Origin: Verrucomicrobiota bacterium
Lineage (GTDB): Bacteria > Verrucomicrobiota > Verrucomicrobiia > Verrucomicrobiales > DEV007
Assembly (NCBI GenBank): GCA_030625775.1
Contig: DAOUQC010000049.1
Location: forward strand, 1 to 38,103
Direction: 5' to 3'
Length of the DNA stretch: 38,103 nucleotides
Under the pieces are notes generated by a model, which made no database searches, was not told where the DNA came from, and saw only the letters and a list, made by a program, of their open reading frames with translations. A program made the position numbers and the translations under genes. Of the stretch, positions 16,659-24,816 are shown in pieces (the first letter of the stretch is position 1; each line of letters begins with the position of its first letter).

Positions 16659-17375
16659 TTATTCATTTCCACCATCGACTGACCAGCCGTGTCGTAGCAA
16701 ATACTGTTCGCTCAAGTAAATGTCGTCAATATCATGAATATCACGTCCACCTTTGTTTTCCACCATGCGAACCCGTCTACCCAGATAGGGGAAAGGTGGG
16801 TCGCCATGGACCGGAAAGCAGGAGCTTACTCGTATGGCTCGGGCGGCTCCGTCAAGTATGATGCATGGATCCAGGCTTTGGCGGTTGCTTGATGTAATTA
16901 CTGGTATATCCAACCAGGGTTCCAGCATTCCTTCAGGATTCAGGCGTCTGGTTCGAAAGGGGTGAACCGCTTTGTCAATGACTCCACTCACGCACGCGTC
17001 CGCTTCGGGATGTTTGTCCAGTTCAGCAATGCACTCATCGATCAGACCCGGACGATGGGTGGCGCAGTTGCAATGCATAGTTACGAGATAGTCGATATTC
17101 GGGCCAATGACGTCGAGGGCATGCAGAATGCCGTCCACCATTTGAGAGTCATCGCAGGACAGTGCGGGTGGACGAGCAATGATTTCTACGCCCATTTCAG
17201 CAGCGATGGCCTTAATGTCAGGGCAGTCGGTGGTCACCATCACCCGATCAATGTGTTCGGCCTGCTGGGCAGCTTGAATGGGATAAGCGGCAAGAGGTCG
17301 GCCAAGCACCTGGCAAACATTTTTCCCGGGAATGGACTTGCTGCCACCTCTGCCCATTAAAAGTGCGATGTTCAT
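16659..17375 (-). CDS. CMP-sugar cytidylyltransferase (NeuA/PseF/KdsB-like)
   Basis: A 238-aa nucleotidyltransferase-fold protein. The N-terminal CTP-binding signature is LLMGRGGSKSIPGKNV (residues about 5-20); most relatives read ARGGSK, so the Gly at the Ala position is a variant. Later landmarks are VMVTTDCPDI, MHCNCATHRPGLIDECI and a C-terminal DIHDIDDIYLSEQYL that supplies acidic metal ligands. The family activates nonulosonic acids or Kdo as CMP-sugars. No synthase (NeuB-like) is in the window, so the exact sugar is unknown. It is the last gene of the glycan operon and overlaps the preceding gene by 4 nt (ATGA), so the two products are probably made in step. Confidence 0.88.
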   Translation of the reverse strand: MNIALLMGRGGSKSIPGKNVCQVLGRPLAAYPIQAAQQAEHIDRVMVTTDCPDIKAIAAEMGVEIIARPPALSCDDSQMVDGILHALDVIGPNIDYLVTMHCNCATHRPGLIDECIAELDKHPEADACVSGVIDKAVHPFRTRRLNPEGMLEPWLDIPVITSSNRQSLDPCIILDGAARAIRVSSCFPVHGDPPFPYLGRRVRMVENKGGRDIHDIDDIYLSEQYLLRHGWSVDGGNE

Positions 17376-18790
17376 AGCTTATTTAAACAGTTATTCATTG
17401 GTATTTTTTTGTTGATAAAATCGGGGAGCTGCTTGCGTTTGTTTGGAATGCATTTGGCCTTTGCCGCTTGATCGTTAAATATTTCCCATCCCAGGAAACG
17501 GAAGCTGGCTTTACGGGGATCGTCGGTAGGTAATTTTTTTTCAATTGAAAGTTCAAAATGGATGGAGATCTCGGTGCCGGAAGCGATGGGAAGCGTGATT
17601 TCATAGCCGCCGGGAGGGCAATCAAATTCAATCGGTGCCAGGTCAGCGACAGTGACTCGGAGAGTCAAGGTTTCGGTTATATGCCATGTGGGAAATTCGA
17701 TATAGGCTCTGAATGTTCGATTTTTATGGGAGGCTTTGAGGGTGAGTCGTGAGTCTGATCCTGCCCATCCGTCGGTATAGATGTGTTTTGGTAGCCACAG
17801 GTTCAGGTCAGCTAGTTTTGCCGGATGCAAACAGGCGAAGGTCGAACTTTGTGATTTGAGTAAATAAAGGCGGCTCCAATGGTAGATTTTCCTTATTTTT
17901 TTCGGAGTGAGTATGTATTTACTGCCACTTACGAAGTTAACGAGTTTTCGTTGTTTTTCGAGGAGAGCAGGTTGCGGTGGGAATGGTGCCATTTTTTTTA
18001 GCTTGGCACCAAGCTCGGATTCTGTGCCCGGTGAGCTAACGTGGTGGACTTTGTCTTTGCCTTCTCTTTCAGTGACTCCTCCAAAATCCTGATAGAAAAA
18101 ATGGCATCCGCAAAGGACACTGAAGGGGTAGCTGCTTCCGATGGCATTGCCGCAGGAATATTTGAAGCGAGAACAAATATCGATGAAGCGAAATAAAAAT
18201 CGGGGGTCGAGGATGTACCCGCAAGTCACTACGGGTATTCCTCGCTTCAAATAGGGAAGGTGTCTGTCCTTCAGGTAATCCTTCCAATAAATGCAAACGC
18301 AAACGGGATGATATTCTTCCGGCAGGGCGACGAGCCAGTCAGCAAATGCATCAGAGTCAAAAGAGCGATCCTTGTAGATGTGGGATTTGTGGGGGAAGGC
18401 GATTGTCCCGCATTTTTTTGTTGGTTTCTGCCATGAGTCGTCTTGCTGCAAAAGTTGAAGGGCGTAGTGGATTCCCGATCCTGCGGCGATGGCCTTTTTG
18501 ATGCCAAGTTTACGATAGCAGCGAGCTCTCCGTTTGTGAACAGCTAAAAAGGCAGGAAGTTTTGATGCCAGGTCGTAGTCATGGGGAGCCAAGTAATCAA
18601 AAGGGATAAAGTGTTCTACAACGAATGGCAGGGGCTCACCCTCGGGGAGCGAAGCGTATCGGCGGAGATTCTCCCCATTTCCATAGTAGACATTGATGCC
18701 GTTCAACTCATAGGGAAGGTGAGTTGGTTCATGGGCCAGTGATTCTAAATTCTGTTGATCAAACGACAAGGATTGCAGAATGGAGTTCAT
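17372..18790 (-). CDS. Unrecognised protein in the glycan operon, possible glycosyltransferase; paralogue of 12936-14378
   Basis: A 472-aa protein from ATG 18790 (a GTG at 18802 is also possible; neither has a clear ribosome binding site). The core repeats the paralogue's motifs: VCVCIYWKDYLKD, GIPVVTCGYILDP, FKYSCGNAIGSS and CGCHFFYQ. The C-terminus is again beta-rich, with DGWAGSDSRLTLKAS and ASFRFLGWEIF, consistent with a sandwich module. I infer a GT-B-like glycosyltransferase, with S-x-N-x-I-G-S as the possible donor-site loop. Its position between fcl and the CMP-sugar cytidylyltransferase, with a 4-nt overlap onto the latter, makes a CMP-sugar- or GDP-fucose-dependent transferase the simplest guess. 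No sialyltransferase signature that I know is visible, so the function remains unknown. Confidence 0.72.
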   Translation of the reverse strand: MNSILQSLSFDQQNLESLAHEPTHLPYELNGINVYYGNGENLRRYASLPEGEPLPFVVEHFIPFDYLAPHDYDLASKLPAFLAVHKRRARCYRKLGIKKAIAAGSGIHYALQLLQQDDSWQKPTKKCGTIAFPHKSHIYKDRSFDSDAFADWLVALPEEYHPVCVCIYWKDYLKDRHLPYLKRGIPVVTCGYILDPRFLFRFIDICSRFKYSCGNAIGSSYPFSVLCGCHFFYQDFGGVTEREGKDKVHHVSSPGTESELGAKLKKMAPFPPQPALLEKQRKLVNFVSGSKYILTPKKIRKIYHWSRLYLLKSQSSTFACLHPAKLADLNLWLPKHIYTDGWAGSDSRLTLKASHKNRTFRAYIEFPTWHITETLTLRVTVADLAPIEFDCPPGGYEITLPIASGTEISIHFELSIEKKLPTDDPRKASFRFLGWEIFNDQAAKAKCIPNKRKQLPDFINKKIPMNNCLNKL

Positions 18791-18834
18791 TGTCTGGTTC
18801 ACTGAATGCTACCGGTGCAGGAGTGGGTGCTGAG

Positions 18835-19785
18835 CTAGTCAGAGCGAAGCACTTTGGTTTCCAGGCTAGATGAAAAATCTTTGTATGCGGATATTAATCC
18901 TTGGTTGAGTTTGATCTCGGGTTCCCATCCTAGGGAATTCATGATGCGGGAATCCATCAGTTTGGCAGGGGTGCCGTCGGGTTTCTCAAGATCTTGGACG
19001 AATTCACCTTGGTATTCGATGACATCAGCAATCAGTTCAGCCAGTTCTCGAATGGGAATGTCTTTCCCTGCGCCAATGTTGACCAGATCGGGAGGAGTAT
19101 CGAGTTTGAGCAGGCATAGGATAGCTTCCGCGAGATCGTCGACATGGAGGAACTCGCGGCGCGGGGTTCCGCTGCCCCACAAGGTTACCTGTTTGGCCCC
19201 GGTGGTTTTGGCTTCATGAAAACGCCGGATAAGAGCGGGGATGACGTGGGAGTTTTCGGGGTGATAGTTATCGCCGGGGCCATAAAGATTACAGGGCATG
19301 GCGGAGTGAAAGAGGCAGTCGTGTTGGCGGCGGTAAAATTTACAGAGCTTGAGTCCTGCGATCTTGGCGATGGCGTAAGCTTCATTGGTGGATTCCAGCG
19401 GGCCGGTGAGCAGCGAACTTTCAGCAATCGGTTGAGGGGCCTCGCGTGGGTAGATGCAGGAACTGCCAAGAAAGAGCAAGCGCTTGGTGCCGGTTTTGTA
19501 AGCTGCGTGGATGAGGTTACTGGCAATGGCTAAATTGTCGTAGAGGAAGTCTGCGGGCTGGGTGTCATTGGCATGAATGCCGCCGACTTTGGCTGCGGCG
19601 ATGATGATGACGTCCGGCTTTTCCTCTTCCAAAAAAAACTCGGTTTCCTTTTGTCGAGTTAAATCCAGTTGATGGTGGGATGCGGTGAGGATGTTGGGGT
19701 GACCATTCTGCAGGAGTTTACGAACGATGGAGCTGCCTACCATTCCGCTGTGGCCTGCTACATAGATTTTGGCTGAAGCTTGCAT
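18835..19785 (-). CDS. fcl: GDP-L-fucose synthase
   Basis: A 316-aa extended short-chain dehydrogenase that converts GDP-4-keto-6-deoxymannose to GDP-L-fucose by epimerisation and NADPH reduction. I choose ATG 19785 (MQASAKIYVAGHSG), since the longer frame adds 38 low-complexity residues not typical of the family. Motifs: nucleotide loop GHSGMVGSS, AAKVGGIHAN, catalytic Ser in LFLGSSCIYP, Y-x-x-x-K in AYAIAKIAG, then MPCNLYGPGDN and WGSGTPRREFLHVDDLA, all diagnostic for fucose synthases. It follows gmd by 46 nt, the standard pair in capsule and O-antigen clusters. Confidence 0.96.
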   Translation of the reverse strand: MQASAKIYVAGHSGMVGSSIVRKLLQNGHPNILTASHHQLDLTRQKETEFFLEEEKPDVIIIAAAKVGGIHANDTQPADFLYDNLAIASNLIHAAYKTGTKRLLFLGSSCIYPREAPQPIAESSLLTGPLESTNEAYAIAKIAGLKLCKFYRRQHDCLFHSAMPCNLYGPGDNYHPENSHVIPALIRRFHEAKTTGAKQVTLWGSGTPRREFLHVDDLAEAILCLLKLDTPPDLVNIGAGKDIPIRELAELIADVIEYQGEFVQDLEKPDGTPAKLMDSRIMNSLGWEPEIKLNQGLISAYKDFSSSLETKVLRSD

Positions 19786-19831
19786 GGGAGTGAAAGAGGC
19801 GGGTGGTGACGTTGGTGGTGTGGCTATGGTT

Positions 19832-20857
19832 TTATTTCTCCAGTTGGTCTTCCGCTTTTTGATGGGCTTGCTCGCGGCGGGCGAGTTCCAGATCAGCATC
19901 GATCATGAGATTAACCAATTCCTTGAAGCGGATCTTGGGTTGCCAATTGAGTTTTTCCCGGGCTTTGGAGGCATCACCAACGAGCAGATCCACTTCAGCG
20001 GGTCGTTCGTAGCCAGCATCGTATTCGACGTGATTTTCCCAGTTGAGTTCGAGTCGGGCAAAGGCGGCTTCGCAGAACTCACGTACGCTGTGGGTTTCGC
20101 CGGTGGCGACGACGTAGTCATCTGGTTCATCCTGCTGGAGCATGAGCCACATCATTTCCGCATATTCTCCAGCATAACCCCAGTCGCGTTTGGCATCGAG
20201 GTTGCCAAGATAAAGTTTGTCTTGTAATCCAAGTTTGATGCGGGTAGCTGCCCGGGTAATTTTGCGGGTGACGAAGGTTTCACCGCGTCTCGGGGATTCG
20301 TGATTGAAGAGGATACCGCTGCTGGCATGCAGGCCATAGGACTCGCGGTAGTTCACGGTCAGGCAATGGGCGTAAACTTTAGCGCAACCGTAAGGCGATC
20401 GTGGCCAGAAAGGAGTTGTTTCTGATTGTGGGCACTCCTGGACTTTGCCGAACATTTCCGATGATGAAGCCTGGTAAAAACGGACATGGTCAATGAGTTT
20501 GGTATCGCGAATGGCTTCCAGTATGCGCAGGGTACCGAGGCCGACGATGTCGCCGGTGGATTCGGGGATATCAAAAGAAACCCGGACATGACTCTGGGCT
20601 CCGAGATTATAGATTTCATCCGGCTGCAGATCGTAGAGCAGTTTGACCAGGGCAGTGGAGTCAGTGAGGTCACCAAAGTGGAGTTTCAGTTGATTGTCCT
20701 CGGCATGAGGGTCGTTATAAAGGTGGTCAATGCGGGCGGTGTTGAAATTGGACGCCCGGCGAATGATTCCGTGGACTTCGTAACCTTTGTCGAGCAAGAG
20801 TTCGGCCAGATAGGATCCGTCCTGTCCGGTGATGCCGGTGATGAGTGCACGTTTCAT
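19832..20857 (-). CDS. gmd: GDP-mannose 4,6-dehydratase
   Basis: A 341-aa protein catalysing the first step from GDP-mannose to GDP-fucose (GDP-4-keto-6-deoxymannose formation). Motifs: NADP loop [15 protein letters not shown] at the N-terminus, [32 protein letters not shown], active-site ASSSEMFG, Y-x-x-x-K in YGCAKVYAH, and [16 protein letters not shown]. All are hallmarks of Gmd, and the length is typical. It abuts the GT4 gene upstream with no intervening base (TAA then ATG) and precedes fcl, showing that GDP-fucose supply is built into this operon. Confidence 0.97.
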   Translation of the reverse strand: MKRALITGITGQDGSYLAELLLDKGYEVHGIIRRASNFNTARIDHLYNDPHAEDNQLKLHFGDLTDSTALVKLLYDLQPDEIYNLGAQSHVRVSFDIPESTGDIVGLGTLRILEAIRDTKLIDHVRFYQASSSEMFGKVQECPQSETTPFWPRSPYGCAKVYAHCLTVNYRESYGLHASSGILFNHESPRRGETFVTRKITRAATRIKLGLQDKLYLGNLDAKRDWGYAGEYAEMMWLMLQQDEPDDYVVATGETHSVREFCEAAFARLELNWENHVEYDAGYERPAEVDLLVGDASKAREKLNWQPKIRFKELVNLMIDADLELARREQAHQKAEDQLEK

Positions 20858-22036
20858 TTAAGATTTGGATTTCAGGACGCTTTGGTAGAATTGTTCGAGT
20901 TGTTGGACAGTGTCTGCATGGAAACGTTTTTGGGCGAAGGCCCGGGCCCCGTCACCGATTGTTCTGCGCAGTTTGGCATTCTCAAACAGCTCAAGGCATC
21001 GTGCAAGTAAGGTTTCAATATTGCAGTTGTCGAGAATCGCGGCATTGATACCATCCTGCAGCTCTGCACCCAGGCCTGCTGTGCTTGTTATAACGCATTT
21101 TCCCATCGCAAGGTGTTCAGGCAGACTGGAGGGAAGGCGATAGTTGTCATAGGGATCCGGGTGGGTGGGCATGATAATCAGGTCGGCCGCCGCTATGACC
21201 GAGGGGATTTGCATGCGGGGGATAAAACCGAGATCGGTGGTGAAGTGAGCGGGGTCAAAAGGCAGGCTATCGTAAAAATCGAGACTCTGGTTCCCTGTGC
21301 GCAGTAGTCGGGTCTTTAGCCCGGATTGATTGAGTCGGTGGATGACGGAGTAGAGGGTTTTGATGTTTTTGATATTTGCGGCGTGAGTGTTGCCTACGTA
21401 GGATATGATTTTCTCACTAGTAGTGATGTTGAGTTTTTGACGCAGCTTATTTGCTTCGGCATGATATTTATCAGGGTTGAATAAATCAAAATCCAAGGGA
21501 GGTGAGAACTGGTGGGCGGGCAGCGATTCGGGCGCCAGTTTCTGGAGGGAAGGGTGGATGTAGGTGAAGCCATCCGCCTTTGACAAAAATGTTGGCCAGC
21601 AGATAGGGCAGCTGAGGCCTGGGGGAATGATTCGTTCATGAATTTGATCATGAGGAAGATTGCGGATTTTTTCTATGGAGCGACGAGTGAAACGTTTGGT
21701 GAGTTCGTCTTCATTGTCTTCGAGGTGAATAATTAAGGGGGTATTGTGGTCTTGAGAATAGTCTTCTATAAAGCGTCTGATAATTTCCCGGGGGGTAATG
21801 GCAACGATAATGTCTGCATTTTTGTTATCGGGGAATATTACACCCTTCCGTGAGAGGACTTCTTTGTGAGACAAGCAAGGCAGTCGCATATTCTCAGAAT
21901 AGGATGAATCATCGGAAATTTTGGGAACCGTGGCGATGCATTGATGGCCCAATTGGGTGAGTTCTTGTGCGACGACAGTGAACTGTGAGCCGGTGTTGTT
22001 GGTGATTTCACCGTAGCTGGCAAAGAGGATGTTCAT
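20858..22036 (-). CDS. Glycosyltransferase family 4-like protein
   Basis: A 392-aa protein with a two-Rossmann GT-B layout. The N-terminus MNILFASYGEITNNTGSQ is the usual glycine-containing acceptor-domain loop. The C-terminal half has KIISYVGNTHAANIKNIKTL and then LGFIPRMQIPSVIAAADLII. The donor-site segment YRLPSSLPEHLAMGKCVITS matches GT4 proteins, with Glu in LPEHLA as the likely nucleotide-sugar contact. An unusual insert, GLSCPICWPTF (around residue 140), has two Cys with C-x-x-C spacing. It sits between the pyruvyl transferase (31-nt gap) and gmd (no gap). The donor could be GDP-fucose, but specificity is not readable. Confidence 0.85.
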   Translation of the reverse strand: MNILFASYGEITNNTGSQFTVVAQELTQLGHQCIATVPKISDDSSYSENMRLPCLSHKEVLSRKGVIFPDNKNADIIVAITPREIIRRFIEDYSQDHNTPLIIHLEDNEDELTKRFTRRSIEKIRNLPHDQIHERIIPPGLSCPICWPTFLSKADGFTYIHPSLQKLAPESLPAHQFSPPLDFDLFNPDKYHAEANKLRQKLNITTSEKIISYVGNTHAANIKNIKTLYSVIHRLNQSGLKTRLLRTGNQSLDFYDSLPFDPAHFTTDLGFIPRMQIPSVIAAADLIIMPTHPDPYDNYRLPSSLPEHLAMGKCVITSTAGLGAELQDGINAAILDNCNIETLLARCLELFENAKLRRTIGDGARAFAQKRFHADTVQQLEQFYQSVLKSKS

Positions 22037-22067
22037 ACAGGTCTATATATTTAGCTGATGATTCCAC

Positions 22068-23318
22068 TTAGGATGCAAGTTCATCGTACAATTTTTTATA
22101 AGCTTGCTGCCCTGATTCGACTTGTCGTTTGGCTGCAACTAAAAGATTTTTACTTTCAAATTCCGGACAGTTCCACGCTCTGTCAATTGCTGTAGATAAG
22201 CGCTCATGCAGCGCGGGCTCATCGGTCGCCAGAATTTCACAGCCATTGCCTTCAAACATGTTGGCAAGGCCGTTTAATTTCATTTTATAGTGTTGAGAAC
22301 CGGCAAGTAAGACCACAGGTATTCCCTTGGAAAGAGCAAAAACCGCAGCGTGATAACTGCCGCTTACAAGGATGCGGCATTTGCTGAGTTGTTGGATTGT
22401 TTTTTCGGGAGTATCCAGATTAGCTCCTCCATCGAGAGGTTCAGGATGATCTGGAAGTAGCGCCTTTATAGCATCAGGATCAGATGGTCCAAACAGTGAG
22501 ATGGGGACAGGCAGTAGTGGGGCCTTATATTTAAGAGCAATTTCCTGTAGGACATGGCGAAGGGTAACGAGTTGTTTTTCACCGATTTCGGAATAGTCGG
22601 CTACCCGGAGGTTGATACCGATTCCTTCGCCTGGTTTTTCCGTATGCATTTCATATGCTATATCCACAGCGTCATCGCCACTCACCATTATTTTTTCGGG
22701 AGAGACGCCAAATCCCCGGAGAATTTCCGGGCTGGCAGCTTTTTCCCTACAAGCAATTAGATTCAGGCGAGGAAGTACCGAGTGAGCTTTGCGATTCAGG
22801 GAAGGGTTTTCGATTTGCTCGAACCCGCAACTCATGATCGCGGCAGGTTTGCCGAGTTCAATAGCCGCTTCTAGAGTATCGAGGATGCCCATCGCATGGC
22901 GTGCAAAAGAATCACTGAACCATCCTCCACCGCTGCCGAGAACCAGGTCGCTGTTTTCCAGTTCTCTGATTAATGGCTCGGAATCTGCTGTCGTTATTGC
23001 ATTACGTCGCATTCTTTTTATCGTGCGTAAGCGCGCTGTTTTCGGGCAAAAGGATTGCATCATGCTACGAGTAAAATCTGCGGACAATCCGGGCTTTTTT
23101 CTGGGTGGAAAAAATTGCCAGTGATGTCTTTTACTGAGAACAAAGGGTTTGGCACCTGGGCACTCTTTTTTGATCAGATCCGGATCGAGAGTGATAAATT
23201 TGAGCGTAGCGTCAGGCCACAAGCCGGTGAGCCGATTTATCATTACTTGATAGATCGCCTTGTCTCCGTTGTTGTTGTTATCGACGAAGTAGTTGCCGCA
23301 ATCAATCAGGATGTTCAT
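22068..23318 (-). CDS. Polysaccharide pyruvyl transferase family protein
   Basis: A 416-aa protein of the PF04230-type family, which transfers pyruvate from phosphoenolpyruvate onto sugars of surface polysaccharides, giving acidic ketals. Landmarks are MNILIDCGNYFVDNNNNGDKA (N-terminal loop), DLVLGSGGGWFSDSFA (about 130-145), VSGDDAVDIAYEM, and the C-terminal GSYHAAVFALSKGIPVVLLAGS, which is the conserved substrate-site block. Some family members act in other processes (for example CsaB-type S-layer attachment). Within an operon encoding gmd, fcl and glycosyltransferases, polysaccharide pyruvylation is the natural reading. Gaps to neighbours are 25 and 31 nt. Confidence 0.86.
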   Translation of the reverse strand: MNILIDCGNYFVDNNNNGDKAIYQVMINRLTGLWPDATLKFITLDPDLIKKECPGAKPFVLSKRHHWQFFPPRKKPGLSADFTRSMMQSFCPKTARLRTIKRMRRNAITTADSEPLIRELENSDLVLGSGGGWFSDSFARHAMGILDTLEAAIELGKPAAIMSCGFEQIENPSLNRKAHSVLPRLNLIACREKAASPEILRGFGVSPEKIMVSGDDAVDIAYEMHTEKPGEGIGINLRVADYSEIGEKQLVTLRHVLQEIALKYKAPLLPVPISLFGPSDPDAIKALLPDHPEPLDGGANLDTPEKTIQQLSKCRILVSGSYHAAVFALSKGIPVVLLAGSQHYKMKLNGLANMFEGNGCEILATDEPALHERLSTAIDRAWNCPEFESKNLLVAAKRQVESGQQAYKKLYDELAS

Positions 23319-23343
23319 TGAGACGGCTTGTGGTTATTGGGGG

Positions 23344-24651
23344 TCATTTTACTCCTGGTTTGAGTAGCTTGGTGTGCATCACTGCTTTGAGTTGAAAGCG
23401 GTTCACTCGACTCTGAAGTTCACTTTCAGTGAATTGATTTCCCAGTTCCCGCTTTCTAAGCTTGGAAATCTCTTCCCTGCCGATCGAGCCGATCCAGGCA
23501 CTTGATTTCTGGCTTTCGTGGGCGCGGAAGCAGGCCATGAATTTTGGCAGGTGAACCATGCGGGCTCCAGCGCGATTGAAACGCAGCAGTAGATCCCAGT
23601 CGAGGGCAAATTGGAAGGAGTCGTCGATGCCTCCTATTTTCTCATAAAGGCTACGGCGCCAGAACAGGGTTTCCTGGGGGATGTAGTCGTTCCATAGCAA
23701 CATTTTTTCATCGTGTCCAGGCAAGACCCAACGACCAACTTCATCGCCGTATTCGTCAACGATGATTCGGTTTCCGTAGATCACATCGATCTCGGGGTTC
23801 TGAGCAAAATATTCTCCTGCAAAATGGAGCAGACCAGGCAAATAGAGATCGTCCGAATTGAGCCAGGCCATGATTTCGCCGGATGAATTTTCAAAGCCAC
23901 GTTTGACGGCGTCAGCCTGTCCCTTGTCGGGTTTGGATTCCCAGTGGGCGATGTTGCCAGCATGTTTTTTGATGATCTCCGTTGAATTGTCCGTCGATCC
24001 ACCGTCCATGATGATGTATTCGAGTTTTGGGTAGTCTTGATCAGTGATACTTTTGATCGTGGCATCCAGGAAATCAGCCTGCATATAAGATGGGGTGACG
24101 ATACTGATAGTGGGCAGGCTGGAGGAGGGGAGGTTTTGAGTTGGCAGGGGCACAGATTGCAAGGGTTCCGGTGCATACTGGAGCAAGACTCCCAGGCGCA
24201 TCCAGTAGCGCCAGATGTAACGCTCCACAAAAACAGGCAGGGTTTTGAGTGATTGTCTTGGTGGTGCCAGGTTTGGACTGACAAGGGTGGCTGCGGACAG
24301 TTGCTCCAGGTAATTGATTTTAGTGCGCTGTGATTTCAGGCCTTTCCTGAGAAGCTTGCTTCGCCGTTCCAGTTTGAGGTTCTTTTTTTTCTGGGAGGTG
24401 GCGAGTTTTTTATTCTTGAGCAGGCGTTTTTTGAGTTTTTTGTGAATGGATGCCCGGTTTTTATTGGTCTTTTTCAGCTCCTTGATCTGCTCGCCTCTAT
24501 CTTGTGCGAGTTGGGTGACAGCTCTCAATGTTTGTTGTTTGTCGCTCGAATTTTGCGACAAGTCGTCAGATGATGCCGCTTCGGCCGACTTCTCCCGCAT
24601 TACGATTTTGTGCAGGCAGTAGTCTGCAATCAAGTCTTTGAGTTTTGGCAT
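23344..24651 (-). CDS. Glycosyltransferase family 2 protein with N-terminal coiled coil
   Basis: A 435-aa protein. Residues about 35-120 are extremely Lys/Leu/Gln-rich and predicted by eye to be a coiled coil or long basic helix (KKTNKNRASIHKKLKKRLLK). The GT-A domain starts near residue 181 (TISIVTPSYMQADFL) and includes YIIMDGGSTDNSTEIIK, a metal-binding WLNSDDLYLPG (NSDD at about 265-268) and a late ALDWDLLLRF, matching WcaA-like GT2 enzymes. It is the first gene of the seven-gene operon and follows a divergent 165-nt promoter region. The basic N-terminal extension is unusual and may bind the membrane or a partner protein. Donor and acceptor are unknown. Confidence 0.88.
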   Translation of the reverse strand: MPKLKDLIADYCLHKIVMREKSAEAASSDDLSQNSSDKQQTLRAVTQLAQDRGEQIKELKKTNKNRASIHKKLKKRLLKNKKLATSQKKKNLKLERRSKLLRKGLKSQRTKINYLEQLSAATLVSPNLAPPRQSLKTLPVFVERYIWRYWMRLGVLLQYAPEPLQSVPLPTQNLPSSSLPTISIVTPSYMQADFLDATIKSITDQDYPKLEYIIMDGGSTDNSTEIIKKHAGNIAHWESKPDKGQADAVKRGFENSSGEIMAWLNSDDLYLPGLLHFAGEYFAQNPEIDVIYGNRIIVDEYGDEVGRWVLPGHDEKMLLWNDYIPQETLFWRRSLYEKIGGIDDSFQFALDWDLLLRFNRAGARMVHLPKFMACFRAHESQKSSAWIGSIGREEISKLRKRELGNQFTESELQSRVNRFQLKAVMHTKLLKPGVK

Positions 24652-24694
24652 TGGGAAAGTAGAGCTCGGAGCAGAATAGATGTTTTAACGAGAA

Positions 24695-24723
24695 TTGAAA
24701 CCTGAGGTTACTCGATTTATAAG
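24695..24723 (+). promoter_or_regulatory. Sigma-70-like promoter for the Gfo/Idh/MocA-to-DgoK operon
   Basis: TTGAAA (24695-24700), a 17-nt spacer, TATAAG (24718-24723). Each hexamer matches the sigma-70 consensus at five of six positions. The first gene starts at 24817, leaving a leader of roughly 85 nt. The -10 box overlaps that of the opposing promoter. Confidence 0.5.
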
Positions 24724-24744
24724 GGTTTTTCCCAATCAGGCCAA
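24716..24744 (-). promoter_or_regulatory. Sigma-70-like promoter for the glycan operon
   Basis: Read on the minus strand: TTGGCC (24744-24739), a 17-nt spacer, TATAAA (24721-24716). The GT2 gene starts at 24651, giving a leader of about 60 nt. The -35 is weaker (four of six) than the -10 (five of six). Confidence 0.45.
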
Positions 24745-24816
24745 GTAGGGATGAAGCAGAGGCGTGGGCAGCGCCCTATTTGACCGATGGTGTGGAATGG
24801 GTAAAGGTGGCACGAT

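Noticed and set aside
19769-20227. 152-codon plus-strand frame
   Set aside because: It lies antisense to the start of fcl and the 3' part of gmd, both with full diagnostic motifs.
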